The notes beneath the pieces are model-generated. The model was not told the origin of the DNA. It saw only the letters and a list, made by a program, of their open reading frames with translations, and did not search any database. DNA of 45,584 nt, taken from NCBI GenBank assembly GCA_021324465.1, contig JAJPJB010000006.1, positions 1 through 45,584 of the forward strand, read 5' to 3'. Positions within the stretch are counted from its first letter, which is position 1; every line of letters starts with the position of its first letter. This document shows positions 35,658 through 45,584 of the stretch, piece after piece. A program made the position numbers and the translations under genes. This DNA is from Hyphomicrobiaceae bacterium. Lineage in GTDB: Bacteria > Pseudomonadota > Alphaproteobacteria > Rhizobiales > Xanthobacteraceae.

Positions 35658-36761
35658 TTATTCGGCGCGGTAGCGCGCCACGGCCGCATCATCCCAGACC
35701 AGTCCATTGCCCGGCTGATCGGATGCGAGCGCACAGCCGTCGACCATGCGCAAGGGCTGCTGGACGATTGCATCGGCCCAGTCGACATATTCGAGGTAAT
35801 GACAGGTCGGCGTTGCGGCGAGCAGGTGTGCGCTCACTTCGGGAAACAGGTGCGACGACATCTCGACACCATGCGCGGCGGCGAGCGCGGCGGCGCGCAG
35901 CCAGCCCGTCACCCCGCCGATGCGTTCCAGATCCGGCATCACATAATCGCTGGCGCGCGCCGCAAGCGCCGTCGCCATCGCCGTGACCTCGGAGAAGTTC
36001 TCGCCGATCTGCACCGGCGTCGCGAGCGCGCGCGCCAAGCGCGCGTTGCCGACATAGTCGTCGTGGCGGATCGGCTCTTCCACCCAGACGACATTTTCGG
36101 CGTCAAGCATGCGGCCGCGCTCCAGCGCCTGGGCGACGCTCAGCGCCTGATTGTAATCGACCATCACGTCGACGCCGTCGCCGAGGCGCTTGCGGACCGC
36201 GTCCAATGCGGCGTGATCCTGCCGCAGCGTGGGGTAGCCAAGCCGCAGCTTGATGGCGCGAAAACCGCCGGCGAGCAGCTTTTCCGCCTCGTCGGCGACC
36301 GCCTCCGGGTTGTCCATCAGGCCGAGTCCGCAACTGTTATACGCCGGAACGGGCTTCGGCGCGGCGCCGATGAAACGCGCAAGCGGGAGCCCCGCGGCAA
36401 TGGCAAGCGCATCCCAGGCCGCCGTGTCCAACCCGGCCAGCGCCATGCGCACGATCCCTTGCACGCCGATCAGCGCAAAGCGCTTGGCAAGCTTGCGCCA
36501 GAGATCGAGCGGTACCACGGATTCGCCCTGCACCGCCCGCTCCACCTCTTCGAGAATTTTTATGATGGCCGGCGCTGCGGCAGGCAGATAGCAGAACAGA
36601 TAGGAGCGGCCGGTCACGCCCTCCTCGGTAAGGAGATCGATCAGCAGAAGCGGTGCAGTGGTGATGCGCTGGCGGCTGGTACCGAGCGCATAAGTCATCG
36701 GCACATTCACCGCCGTCGCCTTGATGGCGCGGATCTTGAGAACGGGCGCCAAGCTGCTCAT
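35658..36761 (-). CDS. Mandelate racemase/muconate lactonizing enzyme family protein
   Basis: A 367-residue enolase-superfamily enzyme. The N-terminal capping domain (~1-130) has YALGTSRQRITTAPLLLIDL. The barrel has the base motif AIKLRLG (~167-173), metal ligands in VDYNQ (Asp ~199), WVEEPI (Glu ~227) and IGENF (Glu ~253), DLERIGGVTGWL, and EMSSHLFPE with the His (~302) expected of the mandelate racemase subgroup. It abstracts an alpha-proton from a carboxylate substrate for racemisation or dehydration; the substrate is unknown. The start overlaps the stop of the upstream reductase gene as ATGA. Confidence 0.9.
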   Translation of the reverse strand: MSSLAPVLKIRAIKATAVNVPMTYALGTSRQRITTAPLLLIDLLTEEGVTGRSYLFCYLPAAAPAIIKILEEVERAVQGESVVPLDLWRKLAKRFALIGVQGIVRMALAGLDTAAWDALAIAAGLPLARFIGAAPKPVPAYNSCGLGLMDNPEAVADEAEKLLAGGFRAIKLRLGYPTLRQDHAALDAVRKRLGDGVDVMVDYNQALSVAQALERGRMLDAENVVWVEEPIRHDDYVGNARLARALATPVQIGENFSEVTAMATALAARASDYVMPDLERIGGVTGWLRAAALAAAHGVEMSSHLFPEVSAHLLAATPTCHYLEYVDWADAIVQQPLRMVDGCALASDQPGNGLVWDDAAVARYRAE

Positions 36762-37708
36762 TGGCTTGTGATTGTCGCGCCGCCAGGGCGGCCGTTTTCA
36801 TAGAGCGCCAGCACGTCGTGAACCGCGCGATTGGCCGGCGTCGGCACCCCGAGCGCGGCGCCCATTTCGGCGACGCCGCCGCTGAGCCAGCGCACTTCGA
36901 GCGGCCGCCCGCGTTCGAGATCGTGATGCATCGATGATGTCATGTCAGCCGGCAGCCCGTCGATGAAAGCGAGCCGCTGCTCGGCAAAATCGCCCGGCAG
37001 CGCGACGCCCCGGGCGTGGCCGACCGCGACGGTCTCACGCATCAGATCAAGCAGGAATTGCCGCGTGCGCGGATTGCTGCGGATGGGTCCGAGCGGCAGA
37101 CGGATGCTGGTCGTGCTGCCCGACAACCCGACAAGAAAACAGAATTTCTCCCAGATCGCGCGGCGGATATCGTCGCTGATCTCCGCATTAATGCCGCCGG
37201 CCTTGGCCGCGGCGAGCAGCGCTTCGGCGCGCGGCGAACGGCTGCCGTCATATTCGCCGAACACCATGCGCTGCATGGTGCCGGTCTGCGCGATGACGCC
37301 GGGGCGCGCAATGGTCGTGGCCATGTAGGCAACGCCGCCCATCACGGCGGCCGCGCCGAAAATCTGCCGCAGCATGTCGTCCTTCTGCACGCCGTTCTGG
37401 AAGGAAATGATGCCGGTCTGCGGGCCCATGATCGGCAGCAGCGATCGGGCGGCGGTTTCGGTGTCCCACAGCTTGACGCTGAACAGCACGATATCCACCG
37501 GACCGATCGTGCGCGGATCGTCGGTGACATTCACCTTGGGCAGGTGCAACGGCTCGTGCGCGCCCTCGATGGCGAGGCCGTCGGCGCGCATCGCGTTAAG
37601 ATGGGCGCCGCGCGCGATGAAGGCGACGTCGGCGCCGGCCTTCGCCAGCCGCGCGCCGAAATAGCCGCCGACGCCGCCCGATCCCATGATGGCGATACGC
37701 ATGGACAT
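36758..37708 (-). CDS. 2-dehydropantoate 2-reductase family protein (PanE/ApbA)
   Basis: A 316-residue NADPH-dependent reductase. The Rossmann motif IAIMGSGGVGGYFGARLAKAG stands at the N-terminus, followed by FIARGAHLNAMRADGL. The middle FSVKLWDTETAARSLLP, FQNGVQKDDML and the C-terminal MTSSMHHDLERGRPLEVRWLSGG are typical of the family, with the catalytic Lys/Glu region present. PanE converts ketopantoate to pantoate for vitamin B5, but many paralogs reduce other 2-oxoacids. Coupling to an enolase-superfamily gene suggests a catabolic role rather than pantothenate synthesis. The start may be ATG 37708 or ATG 37702. Confidence 0.87.
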   Translation of the reverse strand: MSMRIAIMGSGGVGGYFGARLAKAGADVAFIARGAHLNAMRADGLAIEGAHEPLHLPKVNVTDDPRTIGPVDIVLFSVKLWDTETAARSLLPIMGPQTGIISFQNGVQKDDMLRQIFGAAAVMGGVAYMATTIARPGVIAQTGTMQRMVFGEYDGSRSPRAEALLAAAKAGGINAEISDDIRRAIWEKFCFLVGLSGSTTSIRLPLGPIRSNPRTRQFLLDLMRETVAVGHARGVALPGDFAEQRLAFIDGLPADMTSSMHHDLERGRPLEVRWLSGGVAEMGAALGVPTPANRAVHDVLALYENGRPGGATITSQ

Positions 37709-37749
37709 TTTCCGTTGGAGCTCCGTTGCCGCCAATTATGCGCCGATTC

Positions 37750-37969
37750 TCATCTCAGGGCGCGCTGTACATTGGCAATGCGCGCCGGCGCACCGAATTC
37801 GCGGCGGCAGACTGCGGCGAGCGTGGCGATGCCGGCGCCAATCGCCGCGTGCGACGGATCGGCGAACCACGGCCGCGCGCGTGGCTCGTATTTGGCAAGG
37901 CCGTTCCATTTCGCCGCCGGCGGCGGCAGGCCGGGCGCCAAATAACGGCGCGAAGTCGAACGAGCTCAT
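37750..37969 (-). pseudogene. Frameshifted ORF remnant
   Basis: One minus-strand frame from 37969 begins MSSFDFAPLFGA. A second frame, shifted by one base, continues PGLPPPAAKWNGLAKYEP and then PSHAAIGAGIATLAAVCRREFGAP to a stop at 37750. Both halves have protein-like composition, and joining them gives a sensible sequence, which suggests a decayed or truncated gene. I do not recognise the family with certainty. It lies 41 bases upstream of the panE-like gene on the same strand. Confidence 0.3.
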
Positions 37970-38136
37970 AAAGGCGTTTCCTATCCCCTATCATCCGCTG
38001 ATCTCCGCGCAAGCGCGCGCAAGCGGGAATGTCCGGAGAAATTCTAGTTGGGCCGAGACAGACGGCCAAGTCGCCGATATCCTTCGCGTCGTATTGCAAT
38101 TCGGTGATGCGCCTTCTGCAGCTGATCGCCCTGCTT

Positions 38137-38238
38137 GCCATTTCGGGGCGTCGCGCTCACGGTCGAACCTGGAATCCATAATCCTTGCGCCGGCAGTATG
38201 CTTTGCGGGCTCCTTGTCTTGCTCGGCCCCGCAATGAC
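38137..38238. repeat. Degenerate palindromic element
   Basis: Left end GCCATTTCGGGGC and right end GCCCCGCAATGAC are imperfect inverted repeats (GTCATTGCGGGGC when reversed). The centre has GGAATCCA. The form is that of the element at 16565-16712. It overlaps the 5' extension of the uvrB frame. Confidence 0.5.
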
Positions 38239-38314
38239 GGCGGCGGCCGCCCGCCGACTGCAGCGCGCGCGAACCCCGCTTTCCTCGCTTGAAGACTCGA
38301 CCCATATTGTGACG

Positions 38315-41317
<3,003 letters not shown>

Positions 41318-41328
41318 TGAGAGAATTC

Positions 41329-41430
41329 GTCATCCTGAAGGTGGCCGCGCAGCGGCCCTCGAAGGATGCGCGGCGGAAGCGCCGGGGCAGTCGCTCTTCG
41401 AGGCTCGCTTCGCTCGCACCGCAGGATGAC
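41329..41430. repeat. Palindromic repeat between convergent genes
   Basis: Ends GTCATCCTG (41329-41337) and CAGGATGAC (41422-41430) are perfect inverted repeats. The interior has GGCCGCGCAGCGGCC, CCTCGAAGGATG and CTTCGAGGCTCGCTTCG. The same words occur at 43951-44090 and partly at 5708-5810. It fits exactly between the stops of uvrB and the next gene, where it could terminate both transcripts. Confidence 0.8.
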
Positions 41431-41433
41431 GGT

Positions 41434-42612
41434 TCACTTGACCGCTGGCGCCGCGTCGGCCGTCTCGAAGCTGATGCCCCAGCGGCGCGAGCAGGCGCGC
41501 AGCCAAGGCACGACGCCGGGCACCACCGGAAATTCCAGCGTCTCCACTTTCACCGCATCGAATTTCGCCGTAGCGCCGTCGCCGAGCGCCGCCGCCAAGG
41601 CGGCGCCGTGCTCGGGAAAGATCATGATCTCGTCGTTGCCTTCCACTTGCGCCGAGAAACCCGAGAACGGCCTGCCGTCGATGATCAGCGCGGCATCGAC
41701 CGCTGCGCCGCCCGGCAGGTTCAAGAACGAATCCTTGAGCAGCAGGGTCAGTCCCTTGTTGCGGCTGACGATCAGGAACGTGCCGATGCGGTGTGCATTC
41801 GCGCCGCCCGTCGCGTAGTGCTGCCGAATCATGCAGGCGAGCACCCGGCCGTCGTCGCCGCGCAATTCGGACGCGTCCCAACCGGCGATCTTCTGCCTGT
41901 CCTCGATGCCGGGCGGCCCGGCGGGCGTGGGCACCGCGGAAGCGACTTCCGGCGAGCGCGGCCGCGGCACCGGCAAGGGCGGCGCTTGCGGATCGGTCGG
42001 CTTGTCGAGCGCGATCTTGAATTGCGTGCCACACTGCTTGAGCCAGGCATAGGCGTCGCCGGGCAGGCCGAGCTTGATCGGGCCGGTGTCGAGGCCGCCG
42101 CCATCGGTCCGCAGTTGCACCGTGCCCGTCGTGGCCAATGCGGCAAACACCGCGGCGGCATCGCCCGGATGAAAGGCAAGCTTGTTGCCGCCGGCCACCG
42201 TGAAGCCGACTGCCGGAAATGACTTGCCGTCGAGAATGACCTCGGCTTCATCGTCCAGGATCGCCTCGGACGGCAGCTTGTCGTCGTCCAGCCCGAAGGC
42301 AAGGCCGGCGCCGGCGCTGATGTCGACGCTGAGCGCGGTGTCGATCGTGCCGCGCGCGCCGGCGCGCGGCCGCTGCGCAACCATCACGCATTGGCGCACC
42401 TTGCCGTTCGGGCCGATTTGCGGCAGCGCGCTCCAGGCGCCGTTTGCGGAGGCGCCGCTTGCAGAGGTGCCGTCCGCAAAGTGCACCTGCTTGCCGGCGA
42501 CCGGTTTTGGCATCTCGGCGCCATAGGCCGCAATCGCCATGCCGGCAGCGGCGTAGAGAAATACGACCGCGCCGAACATCAACAGGCGAACCAAAATCTT
42601 GTTGCTCGACAT
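41434..42612 (-). CDS. Exported protein with duplicated domain, unknown function
   Basis: A 392-residue protein. A hydrophobic N-terminal segment (LVRLLMFGAVVFLYAAAGMAIA) ends at AYGAE and is a signal peptide or anchor. Two halves (~60-200 and ~260-385) appear to be copies. Each starts with a Cys (CVMVAQ / CMIRQH) and runs through a strand-rich region with ILDGKSFPAVGF / IIDGRPFSGFSA. Each then has AFHPGDAAAVFAAL / MIFPEHGAALAAAL, and ends in W-L-x-x-C (AWLKQCG / PWLRACS). The paired cysteines suggest one disulfide per domain. A Pro-rich linker (~205-250) joins them. No known family is identified; it recalls exported two-disulfide proteins such as the invasion-locus type, weakly. ATG 42612 follows AGGGCG. 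Confidence 0.7.
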   Translation of the reverse strand: MSSNKILVRLLMFGAVVFLYAAAGMAIAAYGAEMPKPVAGKQVHFADGTSASGASANGAWSALPQIGPNGKVRQCVMVAQRPRAGARGTIDTALSVDISAGAGLAFGLDDDKLPSEAILDDEAEVILDGKSFPAVGFTVAGGNKLAFHPGDAAAVFAALATTGTVQLRTDGGGLDTGPIKLGLPGDAYAWLKQCGTQFKIALDKPTDPQAPPLPVPRPRSPEVASAVPTPAGPPGIEDRQKIAGWDASELRGDDGRVLACMIRQHYATGGANAHRIGTFLIVSRNKGLTLLLKDSFLNLPGGAAVDAALIIDGRPFSGFSAQVEGNDEIMIFPEHGAALAAALGDGATAKFDAVKVETLEFPVVPGVVPWLRACSRRWGISFETADAAPAVK

Positions 42613-43063
42613 CGCCCTGCCCCACTGTTGCCGACACGTGAATTTGCGGGAGGAGCCGGCGCTGTTTCGGGGTTCAGCGCCGGCCTTCAACCCTGTTAGA
42701 CGTCATGATCGGCCGCCACGTTCACGGCGTTCTTCACGCAGGCTGCAATGATCGGTTTTTCCGCGAGAAATCGCCGCGGCTTATGTTGCCTGCATACGCA
42801 AGGGCGGCCGATCCGGATTTCTTCCCAGCCTTCACGACTGCGTGATGCCGCAGGTGATGATCGGACGTCGCGGCGGGGAGCTGATTTCGAGGCCGGATCG
42901 CGGCCAACCAATTTTTCGGCCACGCAGAGATAAACGCCCGACGCCGCGGAACTGTGCGGCGCCGGGCTTTCACGCGCCCGCCAGGGAGGCGGATCGGGGC
43001 GCGCTTGACGAAGTCACACGACAGAAACGCGGCGCGGCACGGGGCTGTTTCGTTACTTCGCGT
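42613..43063. other. Intergenic region with terminator-like hairpin
   Basis: A gap of 451 bases. A hairpin at 42936-42967 has arms GCCCGACGCCGC and GCGGCGCCGGGC with one mismatch. On the minus strand it is followed by GTTTATC, so it probably ends the methyltransferase transcript. Short open frames in the rest (for example 42696-42923 minus) lack recognisable features and are not called. Confidence 0.5.
42936..42967 (-). terminator. Probable terminator after the MT-A70 gene
   Basis: Twelve-base GC-rich stem with one mismatch and an eight-base loop, followed on the minus strand by a short T-containing run. It sits about 100 bases after the stop of the MT-A70 gene. The T-run is weak, so efficiency is uncertain. 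Confidence 0.5.
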
Positions 43064-43957
43064 TCATGTTCCGCGACCGGGCGTCGCGGCGCGTGCATCA
43101 GCGGCGAGGTCCTCGGCGCGCGCCGGGCTGATGCGGCGGGATGCGGGCGTGGTGGCGTCGCTTGAGAGCCCGTGGAGCTGAGGCTGAACGCCACCATGGT
43201 CACGCCGTTCAGGCCGATAATTGCATTCGTAGAGCTCTTGCTTACCCGTGCTGCCCTTTTCGGCACGGGAATGATTCGGATATGTCTTCCACTTCGGATG
43301 ATAATTGTCATCCGCTTCATGACCCCACATTGTCCAATTCTTTCGCGTTCCCCGAGCAAACAATTCAAGAAATGGTCCGGGGCCGCACGCTTTAATAATT
43401 TCGTACTGTTCATCTGGCTTGCGCGAGTGCTCGCGCTTGCGCGTCGCCAGTAAGTTCACTTGCCGCCGACCGGGCGCAAGCGTGCGGGCGTTTTTCCCTC
43501 GCCCGCCGAATAAAATTAATTCGGTGACATTGCGAAAATAAAATCCGACGCCGCGGCCATCGGAGCCGCCATCCTTCCGAATCTTGTGCCAAACGATGTT
43601 TGATTTGTAAGTGAAGCCCCACGCCTTCATCACCGCGAGGCCTTCGGGCAGTAGAGCGTTTGGGCACCAAAGATAAAGGTGCGCTCTTTCCGCCGCGATA
43701 CTTGCGACGGGCAAAGCCATAATTTCTTCGAAGGTGAGCGTGCGATAACGTGACAGACGCCGGTGCTCTGGCGCGACTTTGCCGGTCTTATTGGTGAATT
43801 GCCATGGCCGGTCCGCGAGAATGGTCGCAAACCTGCGGTCACCCACAAATCCGAGGAGGTTGATGCCTGCGGCGTCGATAGAGTCAGAAAGCATCGGCAA
43901 AAACTGCATCCCCTGCCGCGGCGGCATGCGCGCTGAAGGCGGCTGTTGTTTCGTCAT
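43064..43957 (-). CDS. MT-A70 family adenine methyltransferase with DRPW motif
   Basis: A 297-residue protein of the MT-A70 family, which transfers methyl groups from S-adenosylmethionine to N6 of adenine in DNA or RNA. Family sequences are HRRLSRYRTLTFEEI, AHLYLWCPNALLPEGLAVMKAWGF, YKSNIVWHKIRKDGG, GRGVGFYFRNVTELILFG, RQVNLLATRKREHSRKPDEQY and FLELFARGTRKNW. The catalytic motif, normally DPPW, reads DRPW (~49-52); a single C-to-G change in the second Pro codon position would explain it. Activity may be lost or altered. No restriction gene is adjacent, so it is an orphan. Local base composition is AT-richer than its neighbours, suggesting transfer, perhaps from a phage. The start codon lies inside the palindromic repeat; starts at 43927 or 43909 are possible. 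Confidence 0.85.
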   Translation of the reverse strand: MTKQQPPSARMPPRQGMQFLPMLSDSIDAAGINLLGFVGDRRFATILADRPWQFTNKTGKVAPEHRRLSRYRTLTFEEIMALPVASIAAERAHLYLWCPNALLPEGLAVMKAWGFTYKSNIVWHKIRKDGGSDGRGVGFYFRNVTELILFGGRGKNARTLAPGRRQVNLLATRKREHSRKPDEQYEIIKACGPGPFLELFARGTRKNWTMWGHEADDNYHPKWKTYPNHSRAEKGSTGKQELYECNYRPERRDHGGVQPQLHGLSSDATTPASRRISPARAEDLAADARAATPGRGT

Positions 43958-44090
43958 CCTGAGGTGGCCGCCATCAGCGCGTTTACGCGCGTCTTCGACG
44001 CGCTATGGCGGCCCTCGAAGGATGCGGCCCGGGCGGTGCAGCCGTCGCCCTTCGAGGCTCGGCGCTCCGCGCCGAGCGCCTCAGGGTGAC
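43951..44090. repeat. Palindromic repeat overlapping the methyltransferase start
   Basis: Ends GTCATCCTGAGG (43951-43962) and CCTCAGGGTGAC (44079-44090) pair with one mismatch. Inside, GGCCGCCAT pairs with ATGGCGGCC across GCGCG repeats, and TCGGCGC pairs with GCGCCGA. It belongs with 41329-41430. The ATG of the methyltransferase frame (43955-43957) falls in the left terminal repeat. Confidence 0.8.
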
Positions 44091-44099
44091 GGTACAGGG

Positions 44100-44660
44100 T
44101 CACATCCCGGGCTTGGCGAGCGTGTCGGTGGCGGCTTTGGCGATCTGGCCGTCCTGCGCCGAGAGCGCGCCGGAGACGCCGATGGCGCCGACGATGGTGC
44201 CGTTGATCACGATCGGCAGGCCGCCTTCGAGCGGGGTGATGTCTTTCAGCGCCAGGAGCCGCAGGCCGCCGCCGCCGGCGGCGATGGCGTCGTCGAGCGC
44301 CTTGCTCGGCCGCTTGAACTGCAGCGCGGTGCGCGCCTTGCCTTGCGCGGCTTCGGCGGCGGAGAGCTGCGTGTTGTCGATCTTGTGGAACATCACCAGG
44401 TTGCCGCCGGAATCAAGAATGGCGATGGCGACCTGCCAGGAATTCTTCATCGCTTCGAGCTCGGCCGCGGCCATCGCGCGCTTGGCCTGGTCAAGCGTGA
44501 TCGGCGGGCCATAGGGCATGGTCGCGGTGGGCGGCTGGGCCGGCGGCGTTGCGGGCGCGGCGCCCTGTTGCTGCTGCGCCAGCGCAGGCGCGGCCGCCGC
44601 CACAGCGCCGAGGACCAGCGCGCTTGCCAAGACACAGGCGGACACAAAGAAGCGGGACAT
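44100..44660 (-). CDS. GlcG/HbpS-family haem-binding-like exported protein
   Basis: A 186-residue protein. The signal peptide (~1-28, FFVSACVLASALVLGAVAAAAPA) ends at LAQQQQG, followed by a Pro-rich linker. The domain starts ITLDQAKRAMAAAELEAMKNSW and continues VAIAILDSGGNLVMFHKIDN, SAAEAAQGKARTALQF and GGLPIVINGTIVGAIGVSGAL, the hallmark of the GlcG/HbpS (DUF336) fold. Members bind haem or small ligands; their role is poorly defined. ATG 44660 follows GGGAGG by nine bases, and the signal peptide begins there. The palindromic repeat lies nine bases after the stop. Confidence 0.9.
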   Translation of the reverse strand: MSRFFVSACVLASALVLGAVAAAAPALAQQQQGAAPATPPAQPPTATMPYGPPITLDQAKRAMAAAELEAMKNSWQVAIAILDSGGNLVMFHKIDNTQLSAAEAAQGKARTALQFKRPSKALDDAIAAGGGGLRLLALKDITPLEGGLPIVINGTIVGAIGVSGALSAQDGQIAKAATDTLAKPGM

Positions 44661-45012
44661 CGGCAGAGCCTCCCAATTGCGCCGAATCGAGGAACGGCGC
44701 GCACAATAGGGGGCAAAAGCGGCGGGGAAAAGGACGGGAAGGAGGCTTTGACGCCGTTGATCTGACGCCCACGTCCTCATGGGCGGAATAATCCTTGCAT
44801 TGCACGGTCGCACGAGAGCGGTTGACCGTGCAATGTATGGATTGGTGGCTGCTCAAAGCCAGCCACTTCACCCTCATCTCACCCTTATCGCGCGGACACC
44901 GTCCGCTGTCGTCTGCGCAATCGTGATCGCCGCGCCGGCTGCCCATCGCGCGCGGCAATGCCTATATTTCGCTTGCCGCTCATGCCAGCCGGTCCGCGCA
45001 GGAGACGCCGTC
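44661..45012. promoter_or_regulatory. Divergent intergenic region before msrA
   Basis: A 352-base gap between the divergent GlcG-like gene and msrA, presumably with both promoters. It carries the perfect inverted repeat at 44798-44835. No other structure was recognised. Confidence 0.4.
44798..44835. repeat. Perfect 12-bp inverted repeat in a divergent promoter region
   Basis: CATTGCACGGTC (44798-44809) and GACCGTGCAATG (44824-44835) pair perfectly around 14 bases. There is no T-run, so it looks more like an operator or a mobile palindromic unit than a terminator. Confidence 0.6.
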
Positions 45013-45584
45013 ATGTTCTCATTCCGCAAAAAGCTCGAAATGCCGTCGCCCGCCGAGGCCTTGCCCGGCCGCGCAACGCCGATCCCGACCGCGCGCACGC
45101 ATTTCGTCAACGGCCGGCCGCTCAAAGGGCCTTATCCCGACGGCCTGGAAATGGCGATGTTCGGGCTCGGCTGCTTCTGGGGCGCGGAGCGCAAATTCTG
45201 GGAGCTCGGCGACGGCGTCTATGTGACCGCGGTCGGCTATGCCGGCGGCTTCACACCCAACCCGACCTACGAGGAAGTGTGCACCGGCGCGACCGGGCAC
45301 AATGAGGTCGTGCTCGTGGTCTACGATCCGAAGAGGATTTCCTACGAGCGTCTGCTCAAGACATTCTGGGAGAATCACGATCCGACGCAGGGCATGCGGC
45401 AGGGCAACGATATCGGCACGCAATATCGCTCCGGCATCTACGTATTTTCGCCGGCGCAGCGGGTTGCGGCCGAAGCCTCCAAGGCCGCCTATGCCAAGGC
45501 GCTCGCCGGCGCGCGAATGGGCCCGATCACGACCGAGATCCTCGACGCGCCGCCGTTCTACTTCGCCGAGGACTACCACCAGCA
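45013..45584 (+). CDS. msrA: Peptide-methionine (S)-S-oxide reductase MsrA (partial, runs off the window)
   Basis: The first 190 residues of MsrA. It reduces methionine S-sulfoxide in proteins, using a catalytic cysteine regenerated by thioredoxin. The catalytic motif [16 protein letters not shown] (Cys ~54) and the family sequences [50 protein letters not shown] and FYFAEDYHQ are present (given as outline). The N-terminal extension of ~45 residues ([15 protein letters not shown]) is typical of longer MsrA forms. AGGAGA about ten bases before the ATG supports the start. The frame is open to the end of the window. Confidence 0.95.
   Translation, partial: MFSFRKKLEMPSPAEALPGRATPIPTARTHFVNGRPLKGPYPDGLEMAMFGLGCFWGAERKFWELGDGVYVTAVGYAGGFTPNPTYEEVCTGATGHNEVVLVVYDPKRISYERLLKTFWENHDPTQGMRQGNDIGTQYRSGIYVFSPAQRVAAEASKAAYAKALAGARMGPITTEILDAPPFYFAEDYHQ

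Larger units (their letters stand above)
37709..38314. other. Gene-poor stretch between panE-like gene and uvrB
   Basis: A gap of about 600 bases. It holds a frameshifted ORF remnant on the minus strand (37750-37969) and a degenerate palindromic element (38137-38238), both listed separately. The promoter of uvrB should lie after 38238. No SOS-type box of the alphaproteobacterial form GTTC-N7-GTTC was recognised. Confidence 0.45.

Noticed and set aside
43064-43957. Prophage inferred from the MT-A70 gene
   Set aside because: No integrase, structural or lysis gene is adjacent; neighbours are ordinary chromosomal genes.

Overview
This 45.6 kb window reads as GC-rich chromosomal DNA of an alphaproteobacterium, most likely a Hyphomicrobiales (Rhizobiales) member near Bradyrhizobium or Xanthobacteraceae. 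The grounds are a clear MipZ division regulator, a NepR-like small protein, a perfect CtrA-type TTAA-N7-TTAAC site, sulfate and branched-chain amino acid ABC operons of alphaproteobacterial style, an extended UvrB, and several interspersed palindromic repeats of the kind common in that order. The assignment is inferred from gene content; no 16S rRNA or tRNA gene is present.

Layout. 1-1.7 kb: NepR-like small protein and a YncE-like beta-propeller. 2.0-7.2 kb (minus): branched-chain amino acid type ABC operon in the order binding protein, LivH, fused LivM-LivG, LivF. 7.6-10.5 kb (plus): LVIVD-repeat propeller and an MFS transporter. 10.7-14.6 kb (plus): sulfate uptake operon sbp-cysT-cysW-cysA. 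14.7-18.8 kb: aspartate aminotransferase, a GT87-family membrane protein carrying an in-frame repeat insertion, a GST and a small membrane protein behind a CtrA-like site. 18.9-23.9 kb: small winged-helix-like protein, mipZ, a TctC-type binding protein, an ABC exporter and a small membrane protein. 24.1-29.9 kb (plus): histidine kinase, NtrC-type regulator, then an MFS transporter and an ion-transporter-superfamily permease preceded by a consensus sigma-54 promoter. 30-38 kb: periplasmic protein, L,D-transpeptidase, YfcG-like GST, two convergent GT87 proteins, a monooxygenase-like protein, an enolase-superfamily enzyme, a PanE-like reductase and a degraded ORF. 38.3-45.6 kb: uvrB, a secreted protein with a duplicated domain, an orphan MT-A70 methyltransferase, a GlcG/HbpS-like protein and the start of msrA.

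The most unusual signal occurs twice. Between livMG and livF (2791-2969) and between the histidine kinase and its regulator (25591-25685) lie short tandem repeats with units of 20 and 14 bases. In both, each full unit carries a start codon, a Shine-Dalgarno-like purine run for the next start, and a stop that overlaps the next unit's start as ATGA. Each repeat is therefore a chain of overlapping micro-ORFs ending at the start codon of the downstream gene. The sequences are unrelated but the logic is the same: unit length is 2 modulo 3, giving stop/start overlap. I suggest these are translational relays or expandable coupling modules; the function is inference.

Other notable signals are a ~148 bp palindromic element inserted in frame in a GT87 gene, with two uninterrupted paralogs in the same window; the sigma-54 promoter next to an NtrC-type regulator; the CtrA site; and an MT-A70 protein whose usual DPPW motif reads DRPW.
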